Shown: positions 50,628 to 60,240 of the stretch, one piece after another
How the letters are laid out: each line of letters begins with the position of its first letter
How positions within the stretch are numbered: the stretch's first letter is position 1
Origin: Epiperipatus broadwayi
Taxonomy: Eukaryota > Onychophora > Udeonychophora > Euonychophora > Peripatidae
Assembly: GCA_028023455.1 (NCBI GenBank)
Contig: JAQFVV010012396.1
Coordinates: 12,131,296-12,195,295 of the forward strand
DNA: 64,000 bases
Direction: 5' to 3'
The notes under the pieces: model-generated
What the model was told of the DNA's origin: nothing
What the model saw: only the letters and a program-made list of their open reading frames with translations
Databases searched by the model: none
Translations under genes and position numbers: made by a program

Positions 50628-51085
50628 TTATAGACCAGGGGTGTCCAACAAGTCGATCGTAATTCATCGGTCGATCGCAAAGCCATTTTTGTTTGAGCTG
50701 GCAAAAGCTGTCGGGTAACGAGTGAAACAAGTCAAGATTTTCAAGTTTTTTTGTTATTTTTATTCTTTTTTTTTTTCAATTCTAGATAGGTGAAGTCCAC
50801 TAAGCCGTATCATTATTGGAAATAATATTTTTAATCTTGATTTAATGTAGCTAATTTGAATTAATAAATATTGTTAATAATTACTCATATTGTTTTAATT
50901 CCCAGCACATGAATTTTTTGGCCCGTTAAATAATTATTTTTTACTAGGTATATATATAAAAATAGTAAGTATTTCACACACCCCTCCATTTAGACTACGC
51001 TTATGACAACAAATCGATCACAACACATTTTTAAAATAAAAAGTTCATCTTATGAACACAAGAATTGGACACTTCTGTTATAGAC
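50628..51085. mobile_element. hAT-type MITE with 8-bp target duplication
   Basis: The element spans 50636-51077 (442 bp). The left end CAGGGGTGTCCAA and the reverse complement of the right end, CAGAAGTGTCCAA, match at 11 of 13 positions. This is the classic hAT terminus. The 8-bp target duplication TTATAGAC flanks it perfectly (50628-50635 and 51078-51085). Subterminal GTCGATCG/CGGTCGATCGC repeats near the left end, and CGATC near the right, are typical transposase-binding-like motifs. There is no transposase frame, so it depends on an autonomous hAT elsewhere. Confidence 0.93.
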
Positions 51086-51848
51086 CATATTATAGTATAG
51101 AAAAGCATTTACATTATAGCATTGTATTCTTTAAACTAAAAACAAAATTTAAAATTATTTAAAAGATTTGTTTTATTTCATACATAGTGTACTACGCCTT
51201 GGCGGGGGGGGGGGGGGCATTAAAGATTTACACTAAATTTACAAAAATTTCAAACAAAATTTCATTCATATTAAAACACATTTATACTTTCAGAGAAACT
51301 TGTTTCAAAAGCAAATTCCAATTTTTTTTTCAGTGTTCAAAAGTGTTTAGCTCTATTTTTTAATATATAGAATTGCGTTTGTTGGGGGAGGAGTGTCTAA
51401 TAAATTTACTTTTTTAAAACAATAAAATTTTAATTTTTGCTTTAAAAAAAAAACACAAACAATGTATAGACATTCTCCAATTTATGTAATTAATGCATTC
51501 CACAAATTTTTGCTTAATTTGTTTTATATTATTTGTAAAATCACTTTTCTAACATTTAAAAATATTGGCTACAATTTCAACACTTTTATGATTAATAAAA
51601 GTTATACTGCTGTTAATGATTGCAATAAAAAACAGCATTAAATTATATAGATATAAAGTTTTTATTTTGTTTGCTAGCTAATCAAATTAGTGCTAAAAAG
51701 CAAAAAAACTCTTTTTTTTCTTGAATCATAATTTTGATTGTTTTATGTAACTAAGTAAAACTATGGGATACCCACAAATTAATCTGAAATTTTTTTGGGA
51801 TGTTGTGATCCAACTAAATACTTTACAACTGATAGAAGAAGCCCATAC
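51086..51848. other. AT-rich spacer with G14 homopolymer
   Basis: G51204-51217 follows an unusually GC-rich ACTACGCCTTGGC. Nothing else was recognised. Confidence 0.5.
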
Positions 51849-51949
51849 TTTTTTTTTTCATGTGTCAAAACATCGGCCGGGAGTCGAACCCGCAAATCCG
51901 GGACAACTGCTTGTAAGGCAGCTGTGCTGACCACTCAACCACCAACGCT
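51849..51949 (-). repeat. tRNA-derived SINE, copy 3 (best preserved)
   Basis: On the minus strand, from 51949: acceptor-like GCGTTGG, A-box TGGTTGAGTGG, an anticodon-type hairpin CTGC-CTTACAA-GCAG (loop centre TAC), B-box GGTTCGACTCC, and acceptor-like CCGATGT, which pairs with the start mainly through G-C and G-T pairs. A 12-nt linker (TTTGACACATGA) and an A tail (T51849-51858 on plus) follow. The D and T stems carry mismatches and the head is longer than a true tRNA. It is therefore read as a SINE head, possibly from a tRNA-Val-like ancestor, not a functional tRNA. Confidence 0.8.
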
Positions 51950-52283
51950 TAACTTTTATTTAAAGTTACATATAATAACCAAAATTGTGGTTTAAGATTT
52001 TTTTTTTTGTTATATTAAAAATCAGTGACAAGATTTTTATTTTTTTATTAAGGCAGCAATTTAAAAAGTAAGTTTTATGTAAACAATTAAAAAAAAAAAT
52101 TAAGGCATCCTTCCTTTCTTTTTGTTTTTCTTTTAATTGACAGTAATTACTCTAAAGTTTTTTCCTCTAATTAAATATTTTCTTAAAAATATACTGCCAT
52201 CTATTGTGCATGTCAGAAAACTTACCAAACTGATTTGAAATATGATTAGCCAACATTATTAGATTAGACATTCCTGTAATAAG
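51950..52283. other. AT-rich spacer, nothing recognised
   Basis: Homopolymers only. Confidence 0.5.
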
Positions 52284-52535
52284 CAGGTAAAACTCTCCCT
52301 ACAGTAGTGCCACTCAGTGCAAGCCAGAGTAATTAATGGATGCCAGAAGGCTTGCGCATAAAATCTCTATCCAGTTCCTACTCATCCAATATCCCCAGTT
52401 GAGTTTCTAGCTTGTGACTTTCATCAGTGAGGAACCTTGGATCTGAGTGGCACTACTGTATGGAGGGTTCTACCTGTTTTTAACAGCTTGGGCAAGCATA
52501 AGAAATGGTGATCATATGATGCTTAGTGGTTCAAT
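52284..52535. mobile_element. Family C TIR element (MITE) with outer flank
   Basis: The 193-bp core 52284-52476 has 34-bp terminal inverted repeats. CAGGTAAAACTCTCCCTACA then GTAGTGCCACTCAG pairs with CTGAGTGGCACTACTGTATG then GAGGGTTCTACCTG, with three or four mismatches. The interior matches the arm of 43903-44310. The following CAAGCATAAGAAATGGTGAT, then CATATGATG (to about 52520), is shared with the right flank of that element and belongs to the wider family. Confidence 0.88.
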
Positions 52536-53509
52536 CCTGTAGTATTGTATTGTCATCAAATTGAACTTATTGGACAAAATAAACAAAGTCTTAAGTTAAA
52601 TAAAAGCATTTAAAAATAAAAAGACTAACTTTGATTCATTAGAGCAAATAAATTCTTAACTTTGAATGATATCGGTATGCTGCCAATAAATAAAAGATAC
52701 TTTTTTAAAAATATTAAGTTGAATTGTCATTCAATTTTGGATGATAAAAATAATTTGTTGCTAATCTAAGACCTGTTTTTATATTGATAATATCAATTAG
52801 TAGTCATCACTGATCAATACATAAGTCAAAATTAGTTTGTTGTTAATAAGTATTTCCACCCCCATTCCCCTTTTTATAGGATTAATTTGAATAATTATTA
52901 AAGTATAAATGGTACGTTGCATTTAGAATGCTCTGCATATCTTAGCTGTACACAGCTGACATTTTTTATGAATAGATTTTTAGTCATATTTACATTACTC
53001 AATATTGACAGTATCTTTAAATATTACTTTAGCTTTTTTTTAAAGTTCTTTTATGTGTGTGAAAAATCAACTATCAATTTTAAAAAGGCCACTATACATG
53101 CAAAGAATAATCAGAAACTAATCAATTTTCAGACATTGAATAGTTTTTTATAGTTTTTTCTTTTCCTGTTTACTCTTTAACTATTGAATCACTACATACC
53201 CATGTACTTATCACTAATTGAATGGCTACTTGGGTTGCTTATGAGCTATCTATCTAAAAAACTGACCCTTAGCTTGCTTGTGCTTGGAACTGGCAATCTA
53301 GATCTGGGCAAGGTAGATTTTGAAAAAAAAAAAAAAAAAAGCCTTTTTGTAAAAAATGGATATACTTTTTTCATCTTTACTATTTCCATTTTGTTAATAT
53401 AATCACTATTTTATAGTATCTTAAAAAATGCTATTGTATTCTACATTGTTTTATTATATACAAGACACATTTCATCTATCAGTCTTACAATATTTTAAGT
53501 TTTTATTAA
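52536..53509. other. AT-rich spacer; possible A-tailed retroposon end
   Basis: At about 53195-53320 a less AT-rich stretch (TGAATGGCTACTTGGGTTGC through GGGCAAGGTAGATTTTG) ends in an A run of about 18 (53323-53340). That would fit the 3' end of an unrecognised retroposed sequence on the plus strand. The 72-codon frame over it has no motif. Confidence 0.35.
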
Positions 53510-53660
53510 GATCTGATGAATGCTGGTTAAGTATGAAATACATATGTTAGAGATCATTTATCTTTTCCACATGTATATGGTCATGTTTGTCGGTTATATA
53601 AGATTGAGTGGATGGCCGAAGGAAGCTTGAAAATCTATGTTCAAATCCCCTTTAATTAAC
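53510..53660 (+). repeat. Dispersed repeat family A, copy with intact right end
   Basis: TGATGAATGCTGGTTAAGTA, GAGATCATTTATCTTTTCCA, TATAAGATTGAGTGGATGGC and CTTGAAAATCTATGTTCAAA then TCCCCTTTAATT are in family order. The right end equals the terminal arm at 47318-47530. An inverted partner of that end lies at about 54283-54325 (GGAGATTTGAACAAAGACTT, CAGCCATCCACTAATTG). Confidence 0.72.
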
Positions 53661-53944
53661 TAACTGTAAAAAAAATCACTCATGCAATGATTTATCTTTG
53701 TATATAATAAAAAAGTTCCACCCCAATCAATTAGAATCACTTCAAATGAGCTGCAGCTAAAACTCAAGATATTAGTTCTCTATCAAAATTATTTTAATAT
53801 TTTAATTAATAATTTATTTGATTGAGTTTTATTCTCTTTTACAAAGTGTGTAATATTAATAATATTTTTATAGTTATATGGCATGAAAATAACGTGTTTG
53901 CATATGCAAAAAAGAATTAAAAGTTTAATAATCAAACATATCAA

Positions 53945-54150
53945 TATCATGATTTCTTCATATGTTTACCCATATGCTTCCAAGCACATCCCCCCATATT
54001 CTCAGACCAGTTTTACCTTCATTATTGAGAAGTAAGATTCAATGCTGAAATCAATGCACTTTACTACAACTGGTGTTCATTGATTATTCAAGCTTAAAAT
54101 AGCTGGTTCTAGAGTATATTGAAGAGAACTGCTCTTGGAATGAAACAAAA
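53945..54150. repeat. Dispersed repeat family B, copy 2
   Basis: See 1200-1375. Shared blocks: TACCCATATGCTTCCAAG (inverted there), TTCATTGATTATTCAAGCTT and GAAGAGAACTGCTCTTGGAA. It lies between the two inverted family A ends of 53.6 and 54.3 kb, so may be nested in them. Confidence 0.5.
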
Positions 54151-54282
54151 AAGTACTACTATCACACCAATGAAATATTTGGTAGTTATTGGTTCACTTC
54201 ACTATTGCATGTCATCCCTTAAATGAATTTAATATTTCAAATATAAGTATATTTTATATATCTGGAGTCCAGATGTAATATA

Positions 54283-54325
54283 GGAGATTTGAACAAAGAC
54301 TTTCAAGTGCTCTTCAGCCATCCAC
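54283..54325 (-). repeat. Family A terminal end, inverted
   Basis: GGAGATTTGAACAAAGACTT then TCAAGTGCTCTTCAGCCATC: reverse complement of the 53620-53660 end. Possible right terminus of a composite element starting at 53510. Confidence 0.6.
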
Positions 54326-55833
54326 TAATTGTAATGTAATGTATATTTGATTTATTATGATGTCAACATTTATCAGATTTAAAAATTTTTACTTTCATCT
54401 ACAGTAAAAATATTGCAGCTCCTTTGGAAGATTTTCAATAATATATATGTGTTACTAGCAAAGTATGAAAATCAGCACTGTATAGAATGCCTAGAAATTT
54501 TATACAATGGCAAAAGTGAAATGTCCAAGTATGAAATGCTTAGATTTCTACACACTTCTTAGGCATTTGATAAAATGCCAAAAGGAAAATCAGTGAAATA
54601 TAAAACACTCACAGTAAGAACATTTGAGGTTGCAAAGATGACATCAACATTAAGTTTCATGCATTTAGCATGTAATTAGTCAAATAAATGATTGAAATTG
54701 CTAGCAAATCTTATGTGTACATTTTACAGTTAGTTAATGAAGAGTAAAAAGATAATTGCTTGACTTCTTTATATTCTTGAAGATTTATACGATTTGAAAA
54801 TCATTCACTTTTGGAGCTTTACTTCCAAAATAATGATGCAAAAATGTCATTTATTTCCTGACTTGTTTAATGTTTATATGAAATTCAGAAATTCTCTCCA
54901 TCATCATGTGCTAACTTGTTAGCATTACACTTTAGTATCAAAAAATAAAAACTAATAATCATGCTATACTTGAAATTAAAAAAGCCAGCATAAATCAGAT
55001 ATTCAACGTATAGATAAATGCTTAGTATTTTTGATGGTTTCTTTCATTCTAGTATTTTCCAATAGAGGCTAAATATGAAAAAACCCATACCTTCTGATTG
55101 GATTTCTTACATTTCCCTACGAATCTTTTGCTAAAAATCTTTTTCATACTTTTCTGAAAAACTATTTGGACTTTTAAAAATGTCTAGGTATTTTATACAA
55201 TATCCAGGGAAAGAATTTACAAATGAAAATAAAAGTTCATACTTTGCTTAAAAACAACACACTTTGTCAGTAACATATATATTTATTGTGATACATATGT
55301 ATATATGTCACATAGAATGATTTAAAAATATCATTTAGAAAAAAAAATATTTTTTTTAAATTAAAAAAAAAAAAGGATAGTTAATTTAATTGGTAAAAAT
55401 AAAAATATATATTATTTAAATAAAATCAAAAGGCAGGGTAAGCCTTAATTTATTAGGTTGTAGGAATTTTTTAAATTTAATATTTAAAAAAACACTTATA
55501 TATTCTCTGTTAACTGAGAAAAAAAAAGAATTCCAATGGGGTATAAAAAAACAAAGAAAATAAATTATAAATTTGACTATGTAAAAATAACTATAAAATT
55601 CATTGTATAAACAATAATTAAAACTGAATATTTAGCGATCTAATTAAAGATCTATAATTTGTGTAAATTATCTTATCAGAAGAAATTTGATTTTATTAGA
55701 AATTAGTATTTCCAACTGATTAGATAATAAATTTGATCAAGTTGTAATTAAAGAGTAAAAAGAGAAGATTAACTAATTAAAAAAAATTGAAAAACTAATT
55801 AATAACATGGGTGGTCACAATGGATGGCAAACA
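54326..55833. other. AT-rich spacer, nothing recognised
   Basis: No frames of note and no repeats beyond homopolymers. Confidence 0.5.
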
Positions 55834-55841
55834 TATAAAAG
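55834..55841 (+). promoter_or_regulatory. TATA-like box
   Basis: TATAAAAG in a slightly GC-richer setting, upstream of the coding-like block 56000-56313. It could be a promoter, but such strings are frequent in AT-rich DNA. Confidence 0.25.
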
Positions 55842-56121
55842 CTACAAATTTCCTATTATTTTGTTCTTCTGACAAGTCTTGCTATAAGAAGTCTACAGAG
55901 TTTTTCTGAATTTTCTGTTAAGAATCTATCATTTAGTTTGTTGTTAAGTCAGTAGTAATCTTCTGCCAATTTGCTATACAAAATTTTCCATTCATCAATC
56001 AGGAATAAATAGCAATATCTGAAGACATCATAACCTTATCATGCACTGTTAAACCACAGAGGGACATTCATTTGGGTTTCACGACCTGGTTTCTTTGACA
56101 TCTGACATATAGTAAAGACTT

Positions 56122-56313
56122 TTGTCTACCATTGCTGAGATCCATGCCTGTAAATATAGACATTATTGTGAACAAGATCAAGATATATGGTTAGCCCAGA
56201 CTAGAAAGGAAAACAGCTGCCAAAAGAAACTAGGAATGCCACTAATGAACTCCATTACCTTTGATGAGGAGAAAGATGATCATTCCAGAAATGAAACTAC
56301 AACAAAAACCTAA
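56122..56313 (+). CDS. Possible terminal coding exon, product unknown
   Basis: A frame of about 63 codons ending in TAA (56311-56313) in a stretch clearly less AT-rich than its surroundings. The translation is hydrophilic and normally composed (STIAEIHACKYRHYCEQDQD, LMNSITFDEEKDDHSRNET), resembling a protein C-terminus rather than a chance frame. There is no in-frame ATG at the start, so if real it is the last exon. AG acceptor candidates lie at 56111-56117. AATAAA at 56484-56489 fits a poly(A) signal about 170 bp past the stop. A second short frame just upstream (about 56010-56095) reads SEDIITLSCTVKPQRDI and then a TTWF, reminiscent of the Cys...Trp core of an Ig domain, but it stops. I do not recognise the gene; it may be a pseudogene. 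Confidence 0.3.
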   Translation: MSTIAEIHACKYRHYCEQDQDIWLAQTRKENSCQKKLGMPLMNSITFDEEKDDHSRNETTTKT

Positions 56314-56483
56314 GTAAACATAAAATATCAAATTTCATATCTAGACAAACTGTTATGCTTTTGAAACTTTATAACTAAAAGCAGTTGGGTTGTTTACCCT
56401 TATAGCAAAGAAGGCCATGTTAATTTATTTCACTTTCATTTGATTATTATGTTATTGTTTTACTTTTGTTTAGTGCGCATGTA

Positions 56484-56489
56484 AATAAA
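56484..56489 (+). terminator. Candidate poly(A) signal
   Basis: AATAAA in GTAAATAAACATGC, followed by T-rich sequence; placed to serve the possible exon at 56122-56313. Confidence 0.3.
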
Positions 56490-57407
56490 CATGCTATTTT
56501 TGATTTGTTAATTTGATTTAGTTCTCTCTTTCCATACCTCATCATATAATATTATAATTTCCATATAATAGTATTAAGCAAACTTAAGAGTTAATTATAT
56601 ATGTGCATTATGAATATATTTGCTCTGATAGTCTGATTCAAGTTTTTTTTACTCTTTGTGCTAGTCAGGTAAAATCAAGCACTGAAAGCATGTTAAGATT
56701 GTTTTTATTGATATACTAATTATTTTTGACTAGTGACATCTGGGAATTATCTCAAATACAAATAAAAATATCCATAGGAGGTGTTTGCTTCCTACAGCTA
56801 TTAGGGGGGGGGGGCAACAGTCTGGAAATATAATTATGAATCATATCTCAGTCTGACAATTGGTATGGATAGTAGGTAAAAATTTAACTCTATTTAACTA
56901 CTCTGCTTGGAACACCGAAATCCGATAAATACATAAAATAATTATTATTAATTTAGAAATGTCAATTTAATTTAAATATAGGGCATATTACTGTAATTCA
57001 TGTATTTTTGTTATAATATATATTATAAAACTGTTGCTAAATACATAACTTTTTGAAGAGCAATAAACAATTAAATTTACAAATTCTCCAATCACAACAA
57101 ACTTATGGTGTGTGTCGTCATCTTCAATAGCCATACTAACTTAATCTAATATCATACCAAAGATTTCACAGACTATCAACAATAACTGCTCTCTGGTGTG
57201 ATAAATTTGTAGTAGTTGAAGAATTTAATAAATTAAATTTATTATATACATATCCAATTATAGATTTAATACTAATTATGTAATATTACACAAATTTTTT
57301 AAATAATAACAGTACAAAATTTGAGATAAACTATGTGTATGCATTATTTACTTATTATGTATGCATTAATGTAATTACTTCTTACATATAATAAAAAATT
57401 TAATTCT
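56490..57407. other. AT-rich spacer with G11 homopolymer
   Basis: G56804-56814. Nothing else was recognised. Confidence 0.5.
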
Positions 57408-57722
57408 TAGATGCATTTTTAGTGCAGAATGCTCTTTTCAAAAGATATATGTTAGAATAATTAATATTTTAGACCATTAAATGCACTACAGGAAAAAAAA
57501 AAAACACAATTTAAATTTACTTGTGCATGCTCCAAAATGCACTGCTTAAACTGCACTGTTGGAGTTTTGATTTTTACACAGTGTTCATTTAAGTGCAGTT
57601 TGAAACAAAGAGCAAATAAATTTGAATTATGTTTCTACCTGAAGTGCATTTAATGGTCTAGGATATTGTTATTCTAATATTTGACTTTTGAAGAAAATGT
57701 TCTGCATAAAAAAAGCATTTAA
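57408..57722. mobile_element. Nested foldback element
   Basis: The sharpest pair is TAGACCATTAAATGCACTAC (from 57470) against GAAGTGCATTTAATGGTCTA (to 57660). Inside, CACTGCTTAAACTGCACTGT pairs with ACAGTGTTCATTTAAGTGCA. Outside, TAGATGCATTTTTAGTGCAG (from 57408) pairs with the TCTGCATAAAAAAAGCATTT end (to about 57722). The arms are about 130-150 bp and more conserved in the middle. No coding frame. Confidence 0.85.
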
Positions 57723-58396
57723 TGATTTAATTAATAAACATTTTTAAGTTTCACTTTATGCAAGAAACAGTTATTTACAAAGTACATACAAAAAAAAAAA
57801 ATTATTTATTTTTATTTTTTATTACCCATCATCCTGTTTACTGAAAGCGATCTTTCTAGGGCGTCAAGTTTTTTTATGATCTCAAACATGAGTGACGTTG
57901 TTGGATATTTTATTGTGACTGTTAAACAAACATATATATATATCATGAAAAACCAGTCTACACTTAGACAATCCCAATACCAATAACAACCAACAATTTC
58001 AAACTGTTATCATGGCAACCTCCATTTAACAATATATATATGCTACTTTACTCGCATGATAAGGTTTTCTCTTGATATATATTTTATATGGATTTATATT
58101 TTAATGATTGATAGTATTCACTTACGTTTTTTATATAATAAGACTGATATAATATTGTTATATAAATATTAAAAATAAATTTTATCAATAAATGGTTTTG
58201 AGATCTTTAAAAAAAATTTTCAGATGAGAGTTACAGACAATAATAAAAATTTGTTCAAATGGTTTGATAATTATTATACTGATAGAATTTAAGCAATTAT
58301 TTTATTGCTTGATACATATATATTTTCATAGTGTAATTTTTAGATTTATATAGTGAATAAAGTATCTTTTATATATATATTCATTCTGCCTTATCA
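57723..58396. other. AT-rich spacer, nothing recognised
   Basis: (TA)n tracts near 57930 and 58368. Confidence 0.5.
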
Positions 58397-58600
58397 ATTG
58401 AAATTTTAAACGGGATTCCAAGAGATTGTAAAAGACCCAGAAAGAGACCACATGTGAGATGGATGGATGAAATAAGAAAGTGTGCAGGGGTGATGTGGAG
58501 AAGAGAAGCTAAAGATCGGAAAAGATGGATTAAACTTGGAGAGACCTTCATCCTGCAGTGGATTGATAATGGTTGATGATGATGATGATGATGATGATAT
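58397..58600 (+). mobile_element. RTE LINE 3' end with open C-terminal frame
   Basis: Severely 5'-truncated RTE copy. The 59-codon frame 58397-58576 is uninterrupted and encodes the element's C-terminal tail (IEILNGIPRDCKRPRKRPHV, RWMDEIRKC, LGETFILQWIDNG). The TGA stop is the first unit of the 3' tail (TGA/ATG)n to about 58600. Insertion was into or beside (TA)n, so the target duplication is ambiguous. Open frame and clean tail indicate this is younger than the copies at 26.2, 28.7 and 34.6 kb. The minus-strand frames here, with a poly-His run, are by-products of the ATG repeat. Confidence 0.92.
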
Positions 58601-59696
58601 ATATATACACGGTAAGTGATGTTTACACACTGCTTGGTTAGATATCTTTTTTTTTTTAAAAAATAAAAAGCTATAATAATTTTTTTTTTAAAAATAATCA
58701 ACTTTTTTTTTTTAAATTTATATATAACTCCATAAAGTTAAGCCTTCAGTGTATAATAGACTGCATTATTTCACAATAGTTTTTTTTTAGGTGCTCGTTT
58801 ATCAGTAAATATTGAATAATTAATTGGATTGCCAAAGAATCTTATACACTATTTATTCAAAAAAAGAGCATGATATCCAATGTTACTATATAACAATCTT
58901 TGTATATTTTTCAATGTTTGTCTTTTAATAAATTCATATTTAGCTCAGCAAGTCTTTCCTCTCTTTTATTATCAGAAATTTTAATTCAGTTAAAAATTTA
59001 AAAAACCACTCATTTAATTAAGCATAAGTAATTCTAGGATAAGCATTATATTGTAAATAAATAAATGAGGGGGGGGGGGCTAAATATCAAATATTTTATG
59101 GTAAAACTTTTTTTACAAATAATTTGTGACTTCTTTTTTTTAAATAAATAAACTTAAATATGTATTGTAAATATTTTAAAATATTTGTCATTTACTAAAT
59201 AAGACAGTATTTGCAATTTTTATCTCTTGCATATAAAGTTTTAATTAAATAGGAAATAATGTAAAGGTTGATGAACTTTCTTGCATGTTTCATAACATCT
59301 ATTTTTATAGGCTGTTTGTATAAATGTATGTAAAAAGTTCATACATTACATTCTTTTCAGAAAAATTCAATCAAAAAAGTGATTTATATCAAGAAGTATT
59401 AAGCTATAAAAATGTTAACTCAAGGTTAATATATTCTGATTTCAGAAGCTAAATTATTATGACCTCATGAAATAAATAAATAAATTTACATTACTACAAC
59501 AAAAATCAAACCAGTATTAAAAATAAAATCAATAAATTAAAGACTAAGAAGAAACTAGAAAAAAAAAATTGAATAATTTTAAAAAGTCATGGTAATGACA
59601 TGGAGAACAAAGCACAATAATGGTAATGGTTACAAGTTCAAAGGTCATGCAAAATTGGGCAATCACCTGAGAACAATGGTTAACTAATTAAATTAC
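58601..59696. other. AT-rich spacer with G11 homopolymer
   Basis: G59069-59079. Nothing else was recognised. Confidence 0.5.
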
Positions 59697-60013
59697 AAGG
59701 GACTTGAACTCAGACTTTCAAACTTCCCACAGCAATCCAATCCATCTTATACAACTAATACATATGACCACATACATGTGAAAAAGTTAAATGATCTCCA
59801 ATATACATATTTCATGCTGAACCAGCACTCATCAGTTAGTCCAGATCATCATCTCCCACACATATATACAATCACTGCTCAGTTTATATTAAGTGAATCT
59901 TCAAACTTTAATGGACTTTTTCACATTTATGTGGTCATATGAATCAGTTGTATAAGATGGATTGGAATGCTGTGGGAAGTTTGAAAGTCTGCATTCAAAT
60001 CTCTTATAACTAC
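59697..60013. mobile_element. Family A element with inverted termini
   Basis: A full-looking copy. The left arm (GACTTGAACTCAGACTTTCA, CCATCTTATACAACTAATAC, CACATACATGTGAAAAAGTT) pairs with the right arm (GACTTTTTCACATTTATGTG, GTATAAGATGGATTGGAATG, GAAAGTCTGCATTCAAATCT). Each arm is about 95-100 bp. Between the arms lies the family core read on the minus strand (ATGAGTGCTGGTTCAGCATG, AGTTTGAAGATTCAC). The terminal GTTCAAATCC-type string in this family resembles a pol III B-box. Confidence 0.85.
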
Positions 60014-60022
60014 ATTAGGTTT

Positions 60023-60240
60023 AGTATAGACAATATACATATATTTAAATATTAACTAATTAAGATAAGTTTTTTTCATTTAACTGAGTATAAATCTGGA
60101 AAAAAAAACTGTCATTGCACATTAATTACCAAGTATAGACAATATACATATATTTAAATATTAACTAATTAAGATAAGTTTTTTTCATTTAACTGAGTAT
60201 AAATCTGGAAAAAAAAACTGTCATTGCACATTAATTACCA
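60023..60240 (+). repeat. Exact 109-bp tandem duplication
   Basis: Two units, 60023-60131 and 60132-60240, each starting AGTATAGACAATATACATAT and ending GCACATTAATTACCA. I find no difference between them by eye, including the A9 run. Directly beside the family A element. Confidence 0.97.

Noticed and set aside
51869-51949. Functional tRNA-Val gene
   Set aside because: Stem mismatches, extra length and a retroposon-like A-tail with two further copies argue for a SINE.
58406-58630. Minus-strand frames with poly-His and poly-Ser runs
   Set aside because: They are antisense to the RTE tail; the runs are just the (ATG)n repeat read backwards.
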